A stretch of 23,885 nucleotides of DNA from DSWT01 sp035415725. GTDB taxonomy: Bacteria > Chloroflexota > Anaerolineae > B4-G1 > SLSP01. The position numbers and the translations under genes were made by a program. Of this stretch, positions 1-6,566 are shown piece after piece. Under the pieces are notes generated by a model. The model ran no database searches. It was given only the letters and a program-made list of their open reading frames with translations, and was not told the DNA's origin. Position 1 is the stretch's first letter; the number at the start of each line of letters is the position of its first letter. The stretch spans positions 1 to 23,885 of the forward strand of contig DAOOGN010000071.1 of assembly GCA_035415725.1 (NCBI GenBank), read 5' to 3'.

Positions 1-65
1 GGGAGGGCACATAATAAGTTACCCCTTCGGCAGGTGATGACCCTCTCATCCCCCAACCCCCTTCC
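1..65 (-). repeat. Repeat family A, partial copy (A1) cut by the window start
   Basis: This stretch resembles the segment around 19031-19100: a CCCCTTCGG core, then GACCCTCTCATC and CCCAACCCCCTTC. It is the same dispersed intergenic family as the copies at 722-866, 12201-12254, 12471-12651, 18987-19170 and 22034-22077. The window begins inside the copy, so its GTAAC-bearing end is not visible. Confidence 0.7.
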
Positions 66-101
66 ATGGAGGGATAAATGGTCACCTCTGACACATGCCG
101 T

Positions 102-129
102 TTGACAATTCATCCTAAACGCATATAAT
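102..129 (+). promoter_or_regulatory. Sigma70-type promoter of the cold-shock gene
   Basis: TTGACA (102-107) and TATAAT (124-129) are both perfect consensus hexamers with a 16-bp spacer. Transcription should start near 136, giving a 5' UTR of about 130 nt before the ATG at 269. Long UTRs are typical of cold-shock mRNAs. Confidence 0.8.
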
Positions 130-174
130 CTTTTTTGTAGGATGGCGTAAGGTTCCACGTTCGCGCCCTATTCT

Positions 175-230
175 AACGCCTGGACTTACCCTCCGGGCGT
201 TTTGAGTTCATGCCGGCCTGGACCTTACCC
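175..230 (+). promoter_or_regulatory. Structured 5' UTR of the cold-shock mRNA
   Basis: AACGCC (175-180) pairs with GGCGTT (196-201) and a short T run follows, so a weak terminator-like hairpin sits inside the leader. A near-identical 13-15 nt segment (GCCTGGAC, one optional C, TTACC) occurs twice, at 178-190 and 216-230. A role in temperature-dependent folding is inferred from how cspA leaders work elsewhere; the sequence does not prove it. Confidence 0.4.
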
Positions 231-268
231 ACGAAATACCATAGCAATTTGAAAGGAAGAAAAAAGCA

Positions 269-478
269 ATGAGTGAACGTGAAGTAGGTGTTGTCAAATG
301 GTTCAATGCCTCTAAGGGCTACGGTTTCATTTCCCGCGAAGGCAAAGATGATGTATTTGTTCATTATTCAGCTATCCAGTCAGAGGGTTTTAAGACCCTG
401 AACGAGGGACAGCGCGTGGAGTTTTCTGTTGAAAAGGGTGAAAAGGGGTTACAGGCAACCCACGTTACCGCCCTGTAA
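269..478 (+). CDS. csp: Cold-shock domain protein (CspA/CspB family)
   Basis: This 69-residue protein is a single cold-shock domain, a five-stranded OB-fold that binds single-stranded RNA and DNA and acts as an RNA chaperone in the cytoplasm. The RNP1-like stretch KGYGFISR (about residues 16-23) and the RNP2-like stretch DDVFVHYSAI (about 28-37) are both clear, with the usual aromatic residues. VKWFNASKGYG near the N-terminus is the family signature, and the length is normal. The ATG is preceded by AAGGAAG at 253-259. The gene stands alone with its own consensus promoter, a long leader and a strong intrinsic terminator at 530-566. The family is certain; whether it is cold-induced or constitutive cannot be read from the sequence. 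Confidence 0.96.
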   Translation: MSEREVGVVKWFNASKGYGFISREGKDDVFVHYSAIQSEGFKTLNEGQRVEFSVEKGEKGLQATHVTAL

Positions 479-529
479 ACGAACACACGTACAGGCACAC
501 AGATCCCGAGATGTATTAAAGCGATAGCA

Positions 530-566
530 AGAAGGCCATCCGGTTACACTGGATGGCCTTCTTTGA
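530..566 (+). terminator. Intrinsic terminator of the cold-shock gene
   Basis: AGAAGGCCATCC (530-541) and GGATGGCCTTCT (551-562) form a perfect 12-bp stem around a 9-nt loop, followed by a short T-rich stretch. It lies about 50 nt after the csp stop codon. Confidence 0.8.
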
Positions 567-586
567 TAAATTATTTGGGTATGTTT

Positions 587-677
587 CAAATGAGTTGGAT
601 AATCGTGGTCCGGCCCTTTGTAGGGGTTGTTTTTGACGCTTGAAGCGGGCGCAAGGCCCTAGACTACAACTCATTTG
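587..677. other. Structured element closed by 11-bp perfect inverted repeats
   Basis: CAAATGAGTTG (587-597) is the exact reverse complement of CAACTCATTTG (667-677). The 69 nt between them hold small hairpins (CCCT/AGGG and CGCTT/AAGCG type). CTACAA/TTGTAG at 664-680 offers an alternative local hairpin. I find no ORF here. It could be a miniature mobile element or a transcribed structured RNA; I do not recognise a known family. Confidence 0.4.
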
Positions 678-681
678 TAGA

Positions 682-727
682 GTGTGTGGCGGGCGGCTGC
701 GCCCCGCCCGCCACACACCCACTTTTT
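682..727 (+). terminator. GC-rich hairpin followed by a T run
   Basis: Bases 682-696 and 704-718 form a perfect 15-bp, mostly G/C stem with a 7-nt loop. A five-T run follows at 723-727, giving an intrinsic-terminator shape on the plus strand. The csp transcript already has a terminator at 530-566, so this one would serve either read-through or a transcript from 587-677. Confidence 0.5.
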
Positions 728-866
728 CGTCCCCTTTTCCTCCGCTTGTGAGGGAGAAGGGGGCTGGGGAATGAGAGGGTCAGCACCTAGGGCCGAAGTG
801 CCAACCCATGATGCACCATTCCCACAGTCCCGTTTGCAACCTGGCAAGGGCGGTTGAATAGTTACC
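722..866 (+). repeat. Repeat family A, copy A2
   Basis: This copy runs from a pyrimidine-rich start through CCGCTTGTGAGGGAG, GATGAGAGGG-like and CAACCTGGCAAGGG blocks and ends in GAATAGTTACC. It aligns with the copy at 12471-12651 and, inverted, with that at 18987-19170. The left end (the GATGACGAGAT part seen in other copies) is missing. Confidence 0.75.
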
Positions 867-881
867 AATTATCTCTATAGC
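854..881 (+). promoter_or_regulatory. Possible promoter of the DUF211 gene, -35 inside repeat A2
   Basis: TTGAAT (854-859) and TATAGC (876-881) are spaced by 16 bp just before the DUF211 start at 902. The -35-like hexamer belongs to the conserved end of repeat A, where other copies read CTGAAT. Both hexamers are imperfect, so this is tentative. Confidence 0.35.
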
Positions 882-901
882 CATAAGGAGCGTAAGAAGA
901 G

Positions 902-1189
902 ATGGGAAGAATACGTAGATTGGTTCTGGACACGCTGAAACCTCACGAACCTAGCATTGTCGAATGGGCTGCTCTGCTCAGTGACGCGGAAGGGATTTCC
1001 GCCGTCAATATCAGCATCTATGAAATAGATCGCAAAGTTGAAAACGCGAAAATTACTATCGAAGGCGATACTATTTCCTTTCAGCGCGTGGCAACGATCA
1101 TCGAGGAACTCGGTGGAGTCATCCACTCTATCGACGAAGTGGTAGCGGGCAAGGAAATCATCGACGATGCGGCAACACTCCAGGACTAA
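902..1189 (+). CDS. DUF211 domain protein
   Basis: This 95-residue cytosolic protein matches the DUF211 family (COG1888) throughout. IRRLVLDTLKPHEPSIVEWA opens the domain, VNISIYEIDRKVENAKITIEG forms the central strands, and ELGGVIHSIDEVVAGKEI closes it. The fold is ferredoxin-like (beta-alpha-beta) and small-ligand or regulatory binding has been proposed for the family, but no biochemical role is established that I can name. The ATG is preceded by AAGGAG (883-888). The next gene, a VIT/CCC1-like membrane protein, follows after 18 nt on the same strand, so the two are probably co-transcribed; a soluble partner or regulator of that membrane protein is an inference. The family is commoner in archaea, so acquisition by transfer is possible. 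Confidence 0.85.
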   Translation: MGRIRRLVLDTLKPHEPSIVEWAALLSDAEGISAVNISIYEIDRKVENAKITIEGDTISFQRVATIIEELGGVIHSIDEVVAGKEIIDDAATLQD

Positions 1190-1207
1190 ACAGACCTGGA
1201 AAGCATC

Positions 1208-1798
1208 ATGGGCACACTCCAAAGTATCATACAGCACATCCGCGAGTACAACCGTTTAGCCAGCATCGGCCAGATCGCGCGACGTTATTTTGCGATGAAT
1301 GCCTTCGACGGCGTACTGACCATCATCGGCGTCCTCATGGGCAACTTGACCGCCCACGTGGATAACGCCAGAATTGTTATCAGCACCGGCCTGGCCACCT
1401 GTGTCGCCATGGGTGTCTCAGGTTTATGGGGCGCCTATCTCACCGAAGCAGCAGAACGGAAGCGCGAGTTGGTCGAATTGGGACGGCAGACGTTAACCGA
1501 TCTCGATCACACCTATATCGGCCGTGCTTCACGGATGGCTGCGATTACCGTCTCCATCGTCGACGGTCTCTCGCCTTTTCTAGCAGCCCTGATCGTTTTG
1601 ATCCCTTTCTTCGTCGTCAGCATCTGGCCGACGATCATGTGGGCTTACTACATCTCCCTGGCATTTGCTCTCTTGACCCTCTTCGGTTTGGGACTCTTCC
1701 TCGGTTACACCAGCCAGGAAAACATGCTCTTCTACGGCGTTAAAACCGTGATCGCCGGCATAGTCTCCATTGTCATCAGTGTTCTGCTGAGCGAATAA
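1208..1798 (+). CDS. VIT/CCC1-like integral membrane protein (TIGR00267-like)
   Basis: The 196-residue protein resembles the VIT1/CCC1 family, whose founding members move iron or manganese across membranes. Visible marks are the N-terminal segment YFAMNAFDGVLTIIGVLMG, a small-residue helix around residues 55-75 (ISTGLATCVAMGVSGLWGAY), the charged cytosolic stretch LTEAAERKRELVELGRQT, and three more hydrophobic segments over about residues 118-195. I count about five membrane helices. The Glu/Arg-rich stretch between helices is where the plant VIT1 metal-binding domain sits, but it is much shorter here. A weak purine stretch (GGAAAG, 1198-1203) precedes the ATG, consistent with coupling to the DUF211 gene upstream. 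Transport of a divalent metal is an inference from the family; the substrate is unknown. Confidence 0.7.
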   Translation: MGTLQSIIQHIREYNRLASIGQIARRYFAMNAFDGVLTIIGVLMGNLTAHVDNARIVISTGLATCVAMGVSGLWGAYLTEAAERKRELVELGRQTLTDLDHTYIGRASRMAAITVSIVDGLSPFLAALIVLIPFFVVSIWPTIMWAYYISLAFALLTLFGLGLFLGYTSQENMLFYGVKTVIAGIVSIVISVLLSE

Positions 1799-1842
1799 AC
1801 CTGTCGCCCGGCTGCTATTGCGGGGATAACTCTTGCCACTTC

Positions 1843-1882
1843 CCCTGATCGCATCGACCATGCATGCGCCCGGCGATCAGGG
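1843..1882. other. Inverted repeat after the VIT-like gene
   Basis: CCCTGATCGC (1843-1852) and GCGATCAGGG (1873-1882) are perfect complements separated by 20 nt. There is no T run, so it is not a textbook intrinsic terminator, but it lies between two transcription units. Confidence 0.45.
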
Positions 1883-1915
1883 CGGAGGCGGCCGCCACGG
1901 CTTCCTGCGGGGGTA

Positions 1916-1943
1916 TTGACATCCTCTTGAATCATGTTACCAT
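1916..1943 (+). promoter_or_regulatory. Promoter of the M42 peptidase operon
   Basis: TTGACA (1916-1921) is a perfect -35, and TACCAT (1938-1943) is a 4/6 match to the -10 with a 16-bp spacer. The start would be near 1950, about 23 nt before the ATG at 1973, with AAAGGA at 1961-1966 as the ribosome site. Confidence 0.6.
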
Positions 1944-1972
1944 TGCCACGTGACATCGTTAAAGGATAGGCC

Positions 1973-2569
1973 ATGCAAAGTCTACGCGCGCAGAAGTCCA
2001 TCTACACGATCCTGATCGCCATTATTGTGGCTACGATACCCTGTTATTGCCTGGGATTCGTCGCCTTGGCCGTGCGTCCTACATCGCCAACACCTACGCT
2101 GACCCCCACAGCCACGCTGACGCCCCAACCAGGCGCGACGAACACACCTTATTTGGTCGGCCCCGGCGACAAAGGAGTCAACAAAACATTACGCCCCACC
2201 CCCACTCAATGGTTCCCGCCCACCCGCACACCAACGCCGCTCCCCTCCGGAACACCCACGGTGACGCCCACACCGACCCCAACACCTACCGGCACCCTTC
2301 AACCCACCTATCCACCGGCGCCAACCGCTACGGCGACTCCCACCGCTACGGCGACAGCGACCGAAACACCGACGCCTACAGCGAGTGCGACGACCACCTC
2401 TACACCTACCACCACCCCCACACCGACCGCTACATCCACACCTACCGTCGAGACGCCGACGGATACGCCGACAGCCACGCCTACCCCCACTCAAGAAGCG
2501 GCCACCCCCACCGAAACGCCGACACCGACCGAAACGCCCGCATCCAGCAATCCAGCCACGACACCCTGA
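1973..2569 (+). CDS. Signal-anchored Thr/Pro-rich low-complexity protein
   Basis: The 198 residues fall into two parts. Residues 8-32 (IYTILIAIIVATIPCYCLGFVALAV) form one hydrophobic membrane segment after a short basic N-terminus. Nearly everything after residue 35 is Thr, Pro, Ala and Ser in TPT, TPTPT and TATAT patterns, broken only by a less biased stretch near residues 58-85 (LVGPGDKGVNK, then TQWFPPTRTP). No catalytic domain is visible. Such extended tails usually act as cell-surface spacers or sites of O-glycosylation; that is an inference. The gene has its own promoter, a good ribosome site, and ends 10 nt before the first M42 peptidase start, so it probably leads that operon. The repetitive DNA opens long ORFs in other frames, which I regard as artefacts. 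Confidence 0.65.
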   Translation: MQSLRAQKSIYTILIAIIVATIPCYCLGFVALAVRPTSPTPTLTPTATLTPQPGATNTPYLVGPGDKGVNKTLRPTPTQWFPPTRTPTPLPSGTPTVTPTPTPTPTGTLQPTYPPAPTATATPTATATATETPTPTASATTTSTPTTTPTPTATSTPTVETPTDTPTATPTPTQEAATPTETPTPTETPASSNPATTP

Positions 2570-2579
2570 AAGGATACCT

Positions 2580-3638
2580 GTGGAAACAACATTCAATCTG
2601 CTTAAAACCTTTACCGAAGCGCCCGGCCCCGTAGGGCGGGAACATACCATTCGTGAAATCGTCGCCGAGCACTGGACGCCGCTCGTCGATGAAATACACA
2701 CAGATGCGCTGGGGAGCCTGATCGCGCTGCGCCATGGCTCCGGTCCACCGCCGCGCCCAAGCCTGATGGCGGCCGCTCATATCGACGAGATCGGCTTGAT
2801 CGTGACCGGTATCGAAAACAATTTTCTGCGGGTTCAACCCCTCGGCGGCATGGATCGGCGCATCCTCCTGGGGCTGGAAGTGACCGTCCACGGGCAACGG
2901 CCTCTGCCGGGCATCATCGGTAGCCGCCCACCGCATGTACTCTCCGCCGCAGAACGCCGCAAAGTGGCCGCCTGGGATGAAGTTTTTGTGGACACCGGCC
3001 TGGCAGCCGATGAACTCACGGCCCTCGTCACCGTCGGCGATTCCATCACCGTCGACCGCGAGTTGGTCGCGTTAAAAAACGGCCTGGCAGCCGGCAAGGC
3101 GCTCGACAACCGCGCTTCCGTGTTGGCCGTGACGCTGGCTCTGGACATCCTGCGTTCGCGGAACCACACCTGGGACTTCTACGCCGTCGCCACGGCGCAA
3201 GAAGAAGTCGGCGTCAAAGGCGCCATCACCAGCGCCTACAGCCTCGCCCCGCACATCGCCATCGCTCTGGACGTGACGTTCGGCAAGCAGCATGACGACG
3301 ACGGAGCAGGAACCTTCGATTTGGGCCAGGGTCCCACCATCGCTATGGGGCCAAACTTCCACCCCCAGGTAGTCGAACGGCTGATTGCCGCCGCCAACGC
3401 TGAAGAAATCCCCTATCAACCCGAACCTGTGGCCGGCGGCAGCGGCACCGATGCCTGGGGCATCCAGGTGGCGCGTGAGGGCATCCCCACCGGCCTGATC
3501 GAAATCCCCTTGCGCTACATGCACCAGCCGGTCGAAACGGCTTCCCTGCGTGATATCGAGCGCGCCGGACGCCTGCTTGCCGGCTTTGTCACCCGCTTAG
3601 AAGCCGACTTCCGCCCCCACTGGGAGGACGAGCTATGA
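2580..3638 (+). CDS. M42 family metallo-aminopeptidase, paralogue 1
   Basis: This 352-residue protein belongs to MEROPS family M42 (FrvX, PepA/YsdC, TET type): cytosolic dinuclear-metal aminopeptidases that assemble into large tetrahedral particles and trim peptides. The expected metal and catalytic residues are visible: AAHIDEIG (His67, Asp69), GKALDNRAS (bridging Asp), TAQEEVGVKGA (Glu-Glu, the first being the general base), ALDVTFG (Asp) and RYMHQPVE (last His). I start it at GTG 2580, 6 nt after AAAGG at 2570-2573, because the reading frame upstream overlaps the Thr/Pro-rich gene and encodes non-homologous arginine/proline-rich sequence. Its stop overlaps the next start (ATGA). Peptide specificity cannot be told from the sequence. 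Confidence 0.93.
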   Translation: METTFNLLKTFTEAPGPVGREHTIREIVAEHWTPLVDEIHTDALGSLIALRHGSGPPPRPSLMAAAHIDEIGLIVTGIENNFLRVQPLGGMDRRILLGLEVTVHGQRPLPGIIGSRPPHVLSAAERRKVAAWDEVFVDTGLAADELTALVTVGDSITVDRELVALKNGLAAGKALDNRASVLAVTLALDILRSRNHTWDFYAVATAQEEVGVKGAITSAYSLAPHIAIALDVTFGKQHDDDGAGTFDLGQGPTIAMGPNFHPQVVERLIAAANAEEIPYQPEPVAGGSGTDAWGIQVAREGIPTGLIEIPLRYMHQPVETASLRDIERAGRLLAGFVTRLEADFRPHWEDEL

Positions 3639-4699
3639 ACGATGTACGTCATGATCCGCTGATCACCACGCTGCAAACCCTGGCGGACCTCACCGGCGTT
3701 TCCGGCGACGAAACGAAAGTCCGCCGTGCCATCAAGCCCCTCGTCGAAAACCATGTCGATACGCTGCGCGTTGATGCGCTGGGGAACCTGATCACTTACA
3801 AGCGTGGGACGGCAGAAAACCCCCTGCGCGTCCTGGTCACAGCCCACATGGACGAAGTCGGCTTCATGGTCACCGGCCATACCGGTGAGGGCGGCCTGCG
3901 CGTTGCAGCCGTCGGCAGTATCCCGGAGCGTTTACTGCCCGGCACCCACGTCTGGGTAGGCCAGGAACCCCTGGCGGGCGTCATCGGACTTCAAGCAATC
4001 CATCGTCTCCACGGCGAGAGCTTTCCCCAGGCCGCACCGATTGAAGACCTGGTCGTCGACATCGGCGCGAAAAACAAAGAAGAAGCCCAAGAAGCGGCCC
4101 CCCTCGGAACGGTTATCACCTTCGCTACCCGCTGCCGCGAAATGGGCGCCGTCCTCACCGGGAAAGCGTTCGATGATCGCGCCGGCTGCGCTATTTTGGT
4201 TGCCTTGTTGCAAGGAGAGCGCCTTCCCTGCGACCTGTACGGCGTTTTCACCGTGCAAGAAGAAGTGGGACTGCGCGGCGCACGGGTGGCGGCCTACGCG
4301 GTTGAGCCGGACGTTGGATTCGTGCTGGAAGGCACCCTGGTCGACGATCTGCCCAAGCACGAAAAAGACGTCAGCCCGACGACCGAGCTAGGCAAAGGCC
4401 CCGCCATCACCGTGATGGATCGTTCTTACATTACGCCGCCGAGACTGCTCAGCCATGTTCTGAAGACCGCCGCGGTCGAAAGCATCCCCTGTCAACTCAA
4501 GCAACCGGGCATCAGCGGCACCGAGGCCGGTGGCATCCACCCTGCACGCGGCGGTGTTCCGGCAATCACCATCGCTGTGCCCTGTCGTTACATCCACAGC
4601 CCCCGCGCCGTGCTGCACCCTAACGATCTGGCGAACACCCTGCGGCTGGTGCGCGCTTCCATCGCCCGTCTGACGCCAGAAACCCTGGCGTTCACCTAA
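3635..4699 (+). CDS. M42 family metallo-aminopeptidase, paralogue 2
   Basis: The 354-residue protein is a second M42 aminopeptidase. Its motifs are TAHMDEVG (metal His), VDIGAKNKEE, GKAFDDRAGC (bridging Asp), TVQEEVGLRGA (catalytic Glu-Glu) and RYIHSPRAV (last metal His). Where paralogues 1 and 3 carry Asp in a ALDVT/SIDVT context, this one has Glu in VLEGTLVDD. Glu at this metal-ligand position also occurs in some family members and may shift metal or substrate preference. The start overlaps the stop of paralogue 1 by four bases, which points to translational coupling. Similarity between the two is well spread but far from identical, so the duplication is old. The tail has the PETLAFT end with no extra domain. 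Confidence 0.93.
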   Translation: MNDVRHDPLITTLQTLADLTGVSGDETKVRRAIKPLVENHVDTLRVDALGNLITYKRGTAENPLRVLVTAHMDEVGFMVTGHTGEGGLRVAAVGSIPERLLPGTHVWVGQEPLAGVIGLQAIHRLHGESFPQAAPIEDLVVDIGAKNKEEAQEAAPLGTVITFATRCREMGAVLTGKAFDDRAGCAILVALLQGERLPCDLYGVFTVQEEVGLRGARVAAYAVEPDVGFVLEGTLVDDLPKHEKDVSPTTELGKGPAITVMDRSYITPPRLLSHVLKTAAVESIPCQLKQPGISGTEAGGIHPARGGVPAITIAVPCRYIHSPRAVLHPNDLANTLRLVRASIARLTPETLAFT

Positions 4700-4760
4700 C
4701 CATCCGACTCCCTGACTCACGACTACCCGACTACCTGACTCACGACTACCTGACTATCTA
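4700..4760 (+). repeat. Short imperfect tandem repeat between M42 genes
   Basis: The 61-nt gap between paralogues 2 and 3 is built almost wholly from GACTACC, CTGACTCAC and CGACTACC units; CTGACTCACGACTACC is present twice. A related GACTAT pattern lies at 6530-6552 upstream of rsfS. No gene or clear regulatory site is seen in it. Confidence 0.7.
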
Positions 4761-4771
4761 AGGAGACACCC

Positions 4772-5758
4772 TTGAACCTGAAACTTTTGGAAAAACTTAC
4801 CCAGACCTTCGGTCCTTCGGGATACGAAGACGAAATCCGCGCCGTCATCCGGGCGGAAGTCGAATCCTTCGCCGACGAGATCCACGTCGACCCTTTGGGA
4901 AGCCTGGTGGCGTACCGCCAGGGATCAGGCGGCGGGAAGAAAATTGCGGTCGCCGCGCACATGGACGAAGTCGGGCTGATGGCTACCTATGTCGAAGAGA
5001 AAGGCTATGTGCGTTTCACCCTTATCGGGGGAGGAATATGGCCCGGCGTCGGGAGCCGCGTGCGCTTTGCCGACGGTACCACCGGGGTCATTGCCGTTGA
5101 GCATCGCGATGACGCGACCACCATGCCCGAAATTCACCATCTCTACATTGACGTAGGTGCGACGGGGCGCGCGGATTGTCCGGTTGTCGTTGGCGCACCG
5201 GCTCAGTTCATCGGTCCGCTGGTGCACCAGGGACAACGTGTCATCAGCAAAACGCTGGATGATCGCGTCGGGTGTTACATCCTCATAGAAGTCCTGCGAC
5301 AACTCAACGATACCCCCCACGACCTCTATGCGATTTTCAGCACCCAGGAAGAGATCACGTTGGCCGGCGCGCGCACCGCGGCGTTCCGCATCGATCCCGA
5401 CATTGCCATCTCCATCGATGTCACCGCGACCGGCGACACCCCCAAGGCGCTGCCGATGGCCGTCGAATTGGGGAAAGGGCCGGCTATCAAGGTCAAAGAC
5501 AGCGGCATGATGGCTCACCCGCTGGTGCGGGATAGGCTCGTCGAAGCCGCCAGGAAAGCCGGGGTGCCCTTCCAGATGGAAGTCCTGACCCGGGGTTCCA
5601 CCGACGCTGCAGCTATGCAATTGGTGCGTTCCGGTGTGCCCAGCGGGTGTCTGAGCATCCCATGCCGCTTCCTGCATAGCCCGTCAGAAATGGCCGACGA
5701 AGCTGACATTGACAACGCTATCCGGCTGCTGCTCACCGCGCTACACACCGTCGCGTAA
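4772..5758 (+). CDS. M42 family metallo-aminopeptidase, paralogue 3
   Basis: The third M42 paralogue has 328 residues, shorter than the other two by about 25. It keeps AAHMDEVG (metal His), YIDVGATGRAD, SKTLDDRVG (bridging Asp), STQEEITLAGA (Glu-Glu), SIDVTATGDTP (Asp) and RFLHSPSE (last His), so it should be active. LTQTFGPSGYEDEIR at the N-terminus is the usual opening of M42 proteins. I use TTG at 4772 because AGGAGA at 4761-4766 is well placed for it and no ATG lies nearby in frame. It closes the probable four-gene operon begun at 1973. Endoglucanase labels sometimes attached to this family (CelM) are misleading; peptidase activity is the established function. Confidence 0.93.
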   Translation: MNLKLLEKLTQTFGPSGYEDEIRAVIRAEVESFADEIHVDPLGSLVAYRQGSGGGKKIAVAAHMDEVGLMATYVEEKGYVRFTLIGGGIWPGVGSRVRFADGTTGVIAVEHRDDATTMPEIHHLYIDVGATGRADCPVVVGAPAQFIGPLVHQGQRVISKTLDDRVGCYILIEVLRQLNDTPHDLYAIFSTQEEITLAGARTAAFRIDPDIAISIDVTATGDTPKALPMAVELGKGPAIKVKDSGMMAHPLVRDRLVEAARKAGVPFQMEVLTRGSTDAAAMQLVRSGVPSGCLSIPCRFLHSPSEMADEADIDNAIRLLLTALHTVA

Positions 5759-5772
5759 AGCGTTTTTTGCAT

Positions 5773-5807
5773 ATTGCCACGGAGATCGGCTCGATCTCCG
5801 TGGCAAT
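5773..5807. other. Perfect 16-bp stem-loop after the M42 operon
   Basis: ATTGCCACGGAGATCG (5773-5788) and its exact complement at 5792-5807 flank a 3-nt loop. It sits 15 nt after the stop of paralogue 3. No T run follows on either strand, so it may act as an mRNA 3' end stabiliser, a weak terminator or a protein site. Confidence 0.6.
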
Positions 5808-5891
5808 AAGGTATTCTTCCCCGTGGGGGCGGGCACGGTCGGAGACCGACCCGAGCACTGCCCCATCATTTGCCCTCTACTCCAACAGCAC

Positions 5892-5920
5892 TTCACAGTT
5901 TTCGGTTATTATGTTATCAT
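5892..5920 (+). promoter_or_regulatory. Promoter of the lipoprotein gene
   Basis: TTCACA (5892-5897) and TATCAT (5915-5920) are separated by 17 bp. The start would be near 5927, leaving a leader of about 43 nt to the ATG at 5970. Confidence 0.5.
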
Positions 5921-5969
5921 AGAGGTACCTACGGGTTTCATTCACTATTCTAGTCGGCGGGAGAGAACA

Positions 5970-6449
5970 ATGAACCAGAAACATTATTTATGGAGAGTCA
6001 GCGTTTGTATCGTGGTCGCGGCCCTGCTGCTGACGGCATGCGGAGGTGGAGAAACCACAACGCCCGTCGTCGAAAATAGCGCTACGACGACAGAGAGCAC
6101 GGGAGAGACCCCCGCGGTGACCGTTGCACCGGCGGAACCGACGGCAACGCCGGAGCCGCGAGACAGAATCCCGGAGATTCTTGTCGTACATCCTGACGCC
6201 TTCGACTTCGAAGTCACCGAGGCGACGAACACCTACGTGTATGTGGTGCCCATCATGGTCGCGGACACGACCGCCTACCTCGAAACCGAACTGAAAGCCC
6301 GCGGGTGGGAAGAACTGGGGAAACCGACCGTCATGGGGCACCTGGCGACGCTCATTATGCAGCGCGAAGGCTATCGCTTGACCGTCAGTATGCAAGATAA
6401 TGAACGTTCGATGACCACGCGCGTGCAGATGCTGCTGATGGAACAGTAA
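5970..6449 (+). CDS. Small predicted lipoprotein of unknown function
   Basis: This 159-residue protein has a lipoprotein signal: basic N-terminus, hydrophobic VSVCIVVAALLL, and lipobox LTAC (Cys at about residue 24), followed by GGG. A Thr/Pro/Glu-rich linker runs to about residue 65. A compact domain follows (residues 70-159: IPEILVVHPDAFDFEVTEA to the end) with strand-rich predicted structure: YVYVVPIMV, then a helix (YLETELKARGWEEL), then strands (LATLIMQREGYRLTVSMQ). That pattern is seen in many small envelope proteins whose role is unknown. I choose ATG 5970, preceded by GGGAGA at 5960-5965, since it gives a proper signal peptide. It should be anchored on the outside of the cytoplasmic membrane. 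It precedes rsfS by 117 nt, probably in a separate unit. Confidence 0.75.
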   Translation: MNQKHYLWRVSVCIVVAALLLTACGGGETTTPVVENSATTTESTGETPAVTVAPAEPTATPEPRDRIPEILVVHPDAFDFEVTEATNTYVYVVPIMVADTTAYLETELKARGWEELGKPTVMGHLATLIMQREGYRLTVSMQDNERSMTTRVQMLLMEQ

Positions 6450-6566
6450 GCGTCTCGAACTTAACGTGTTCTTGATGCCAGGAGATGCCATGTGCCGGCG
6501 CAAGCACGAAAATGGCTATCCGACTATAAGACTAACGACTATGAGACTATTTTCGAAGGAGGTTGG

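Noticed and set aside
2047..2701. Overlapping long frames on both strands in the Thr/Pro-rich region
   Set aside because: The repetitive ACC/CCN codons keep all frames open. Only the frame from 1973 has a start with a ribosome site and a membrane helix.
4772..5758. CelM/endoglucanase label for the M42 proteins
   Set aside because: The metal and Glu-Glu motifs are those of M42 aminopeptidases; the cellulase name is a historic misannotation.
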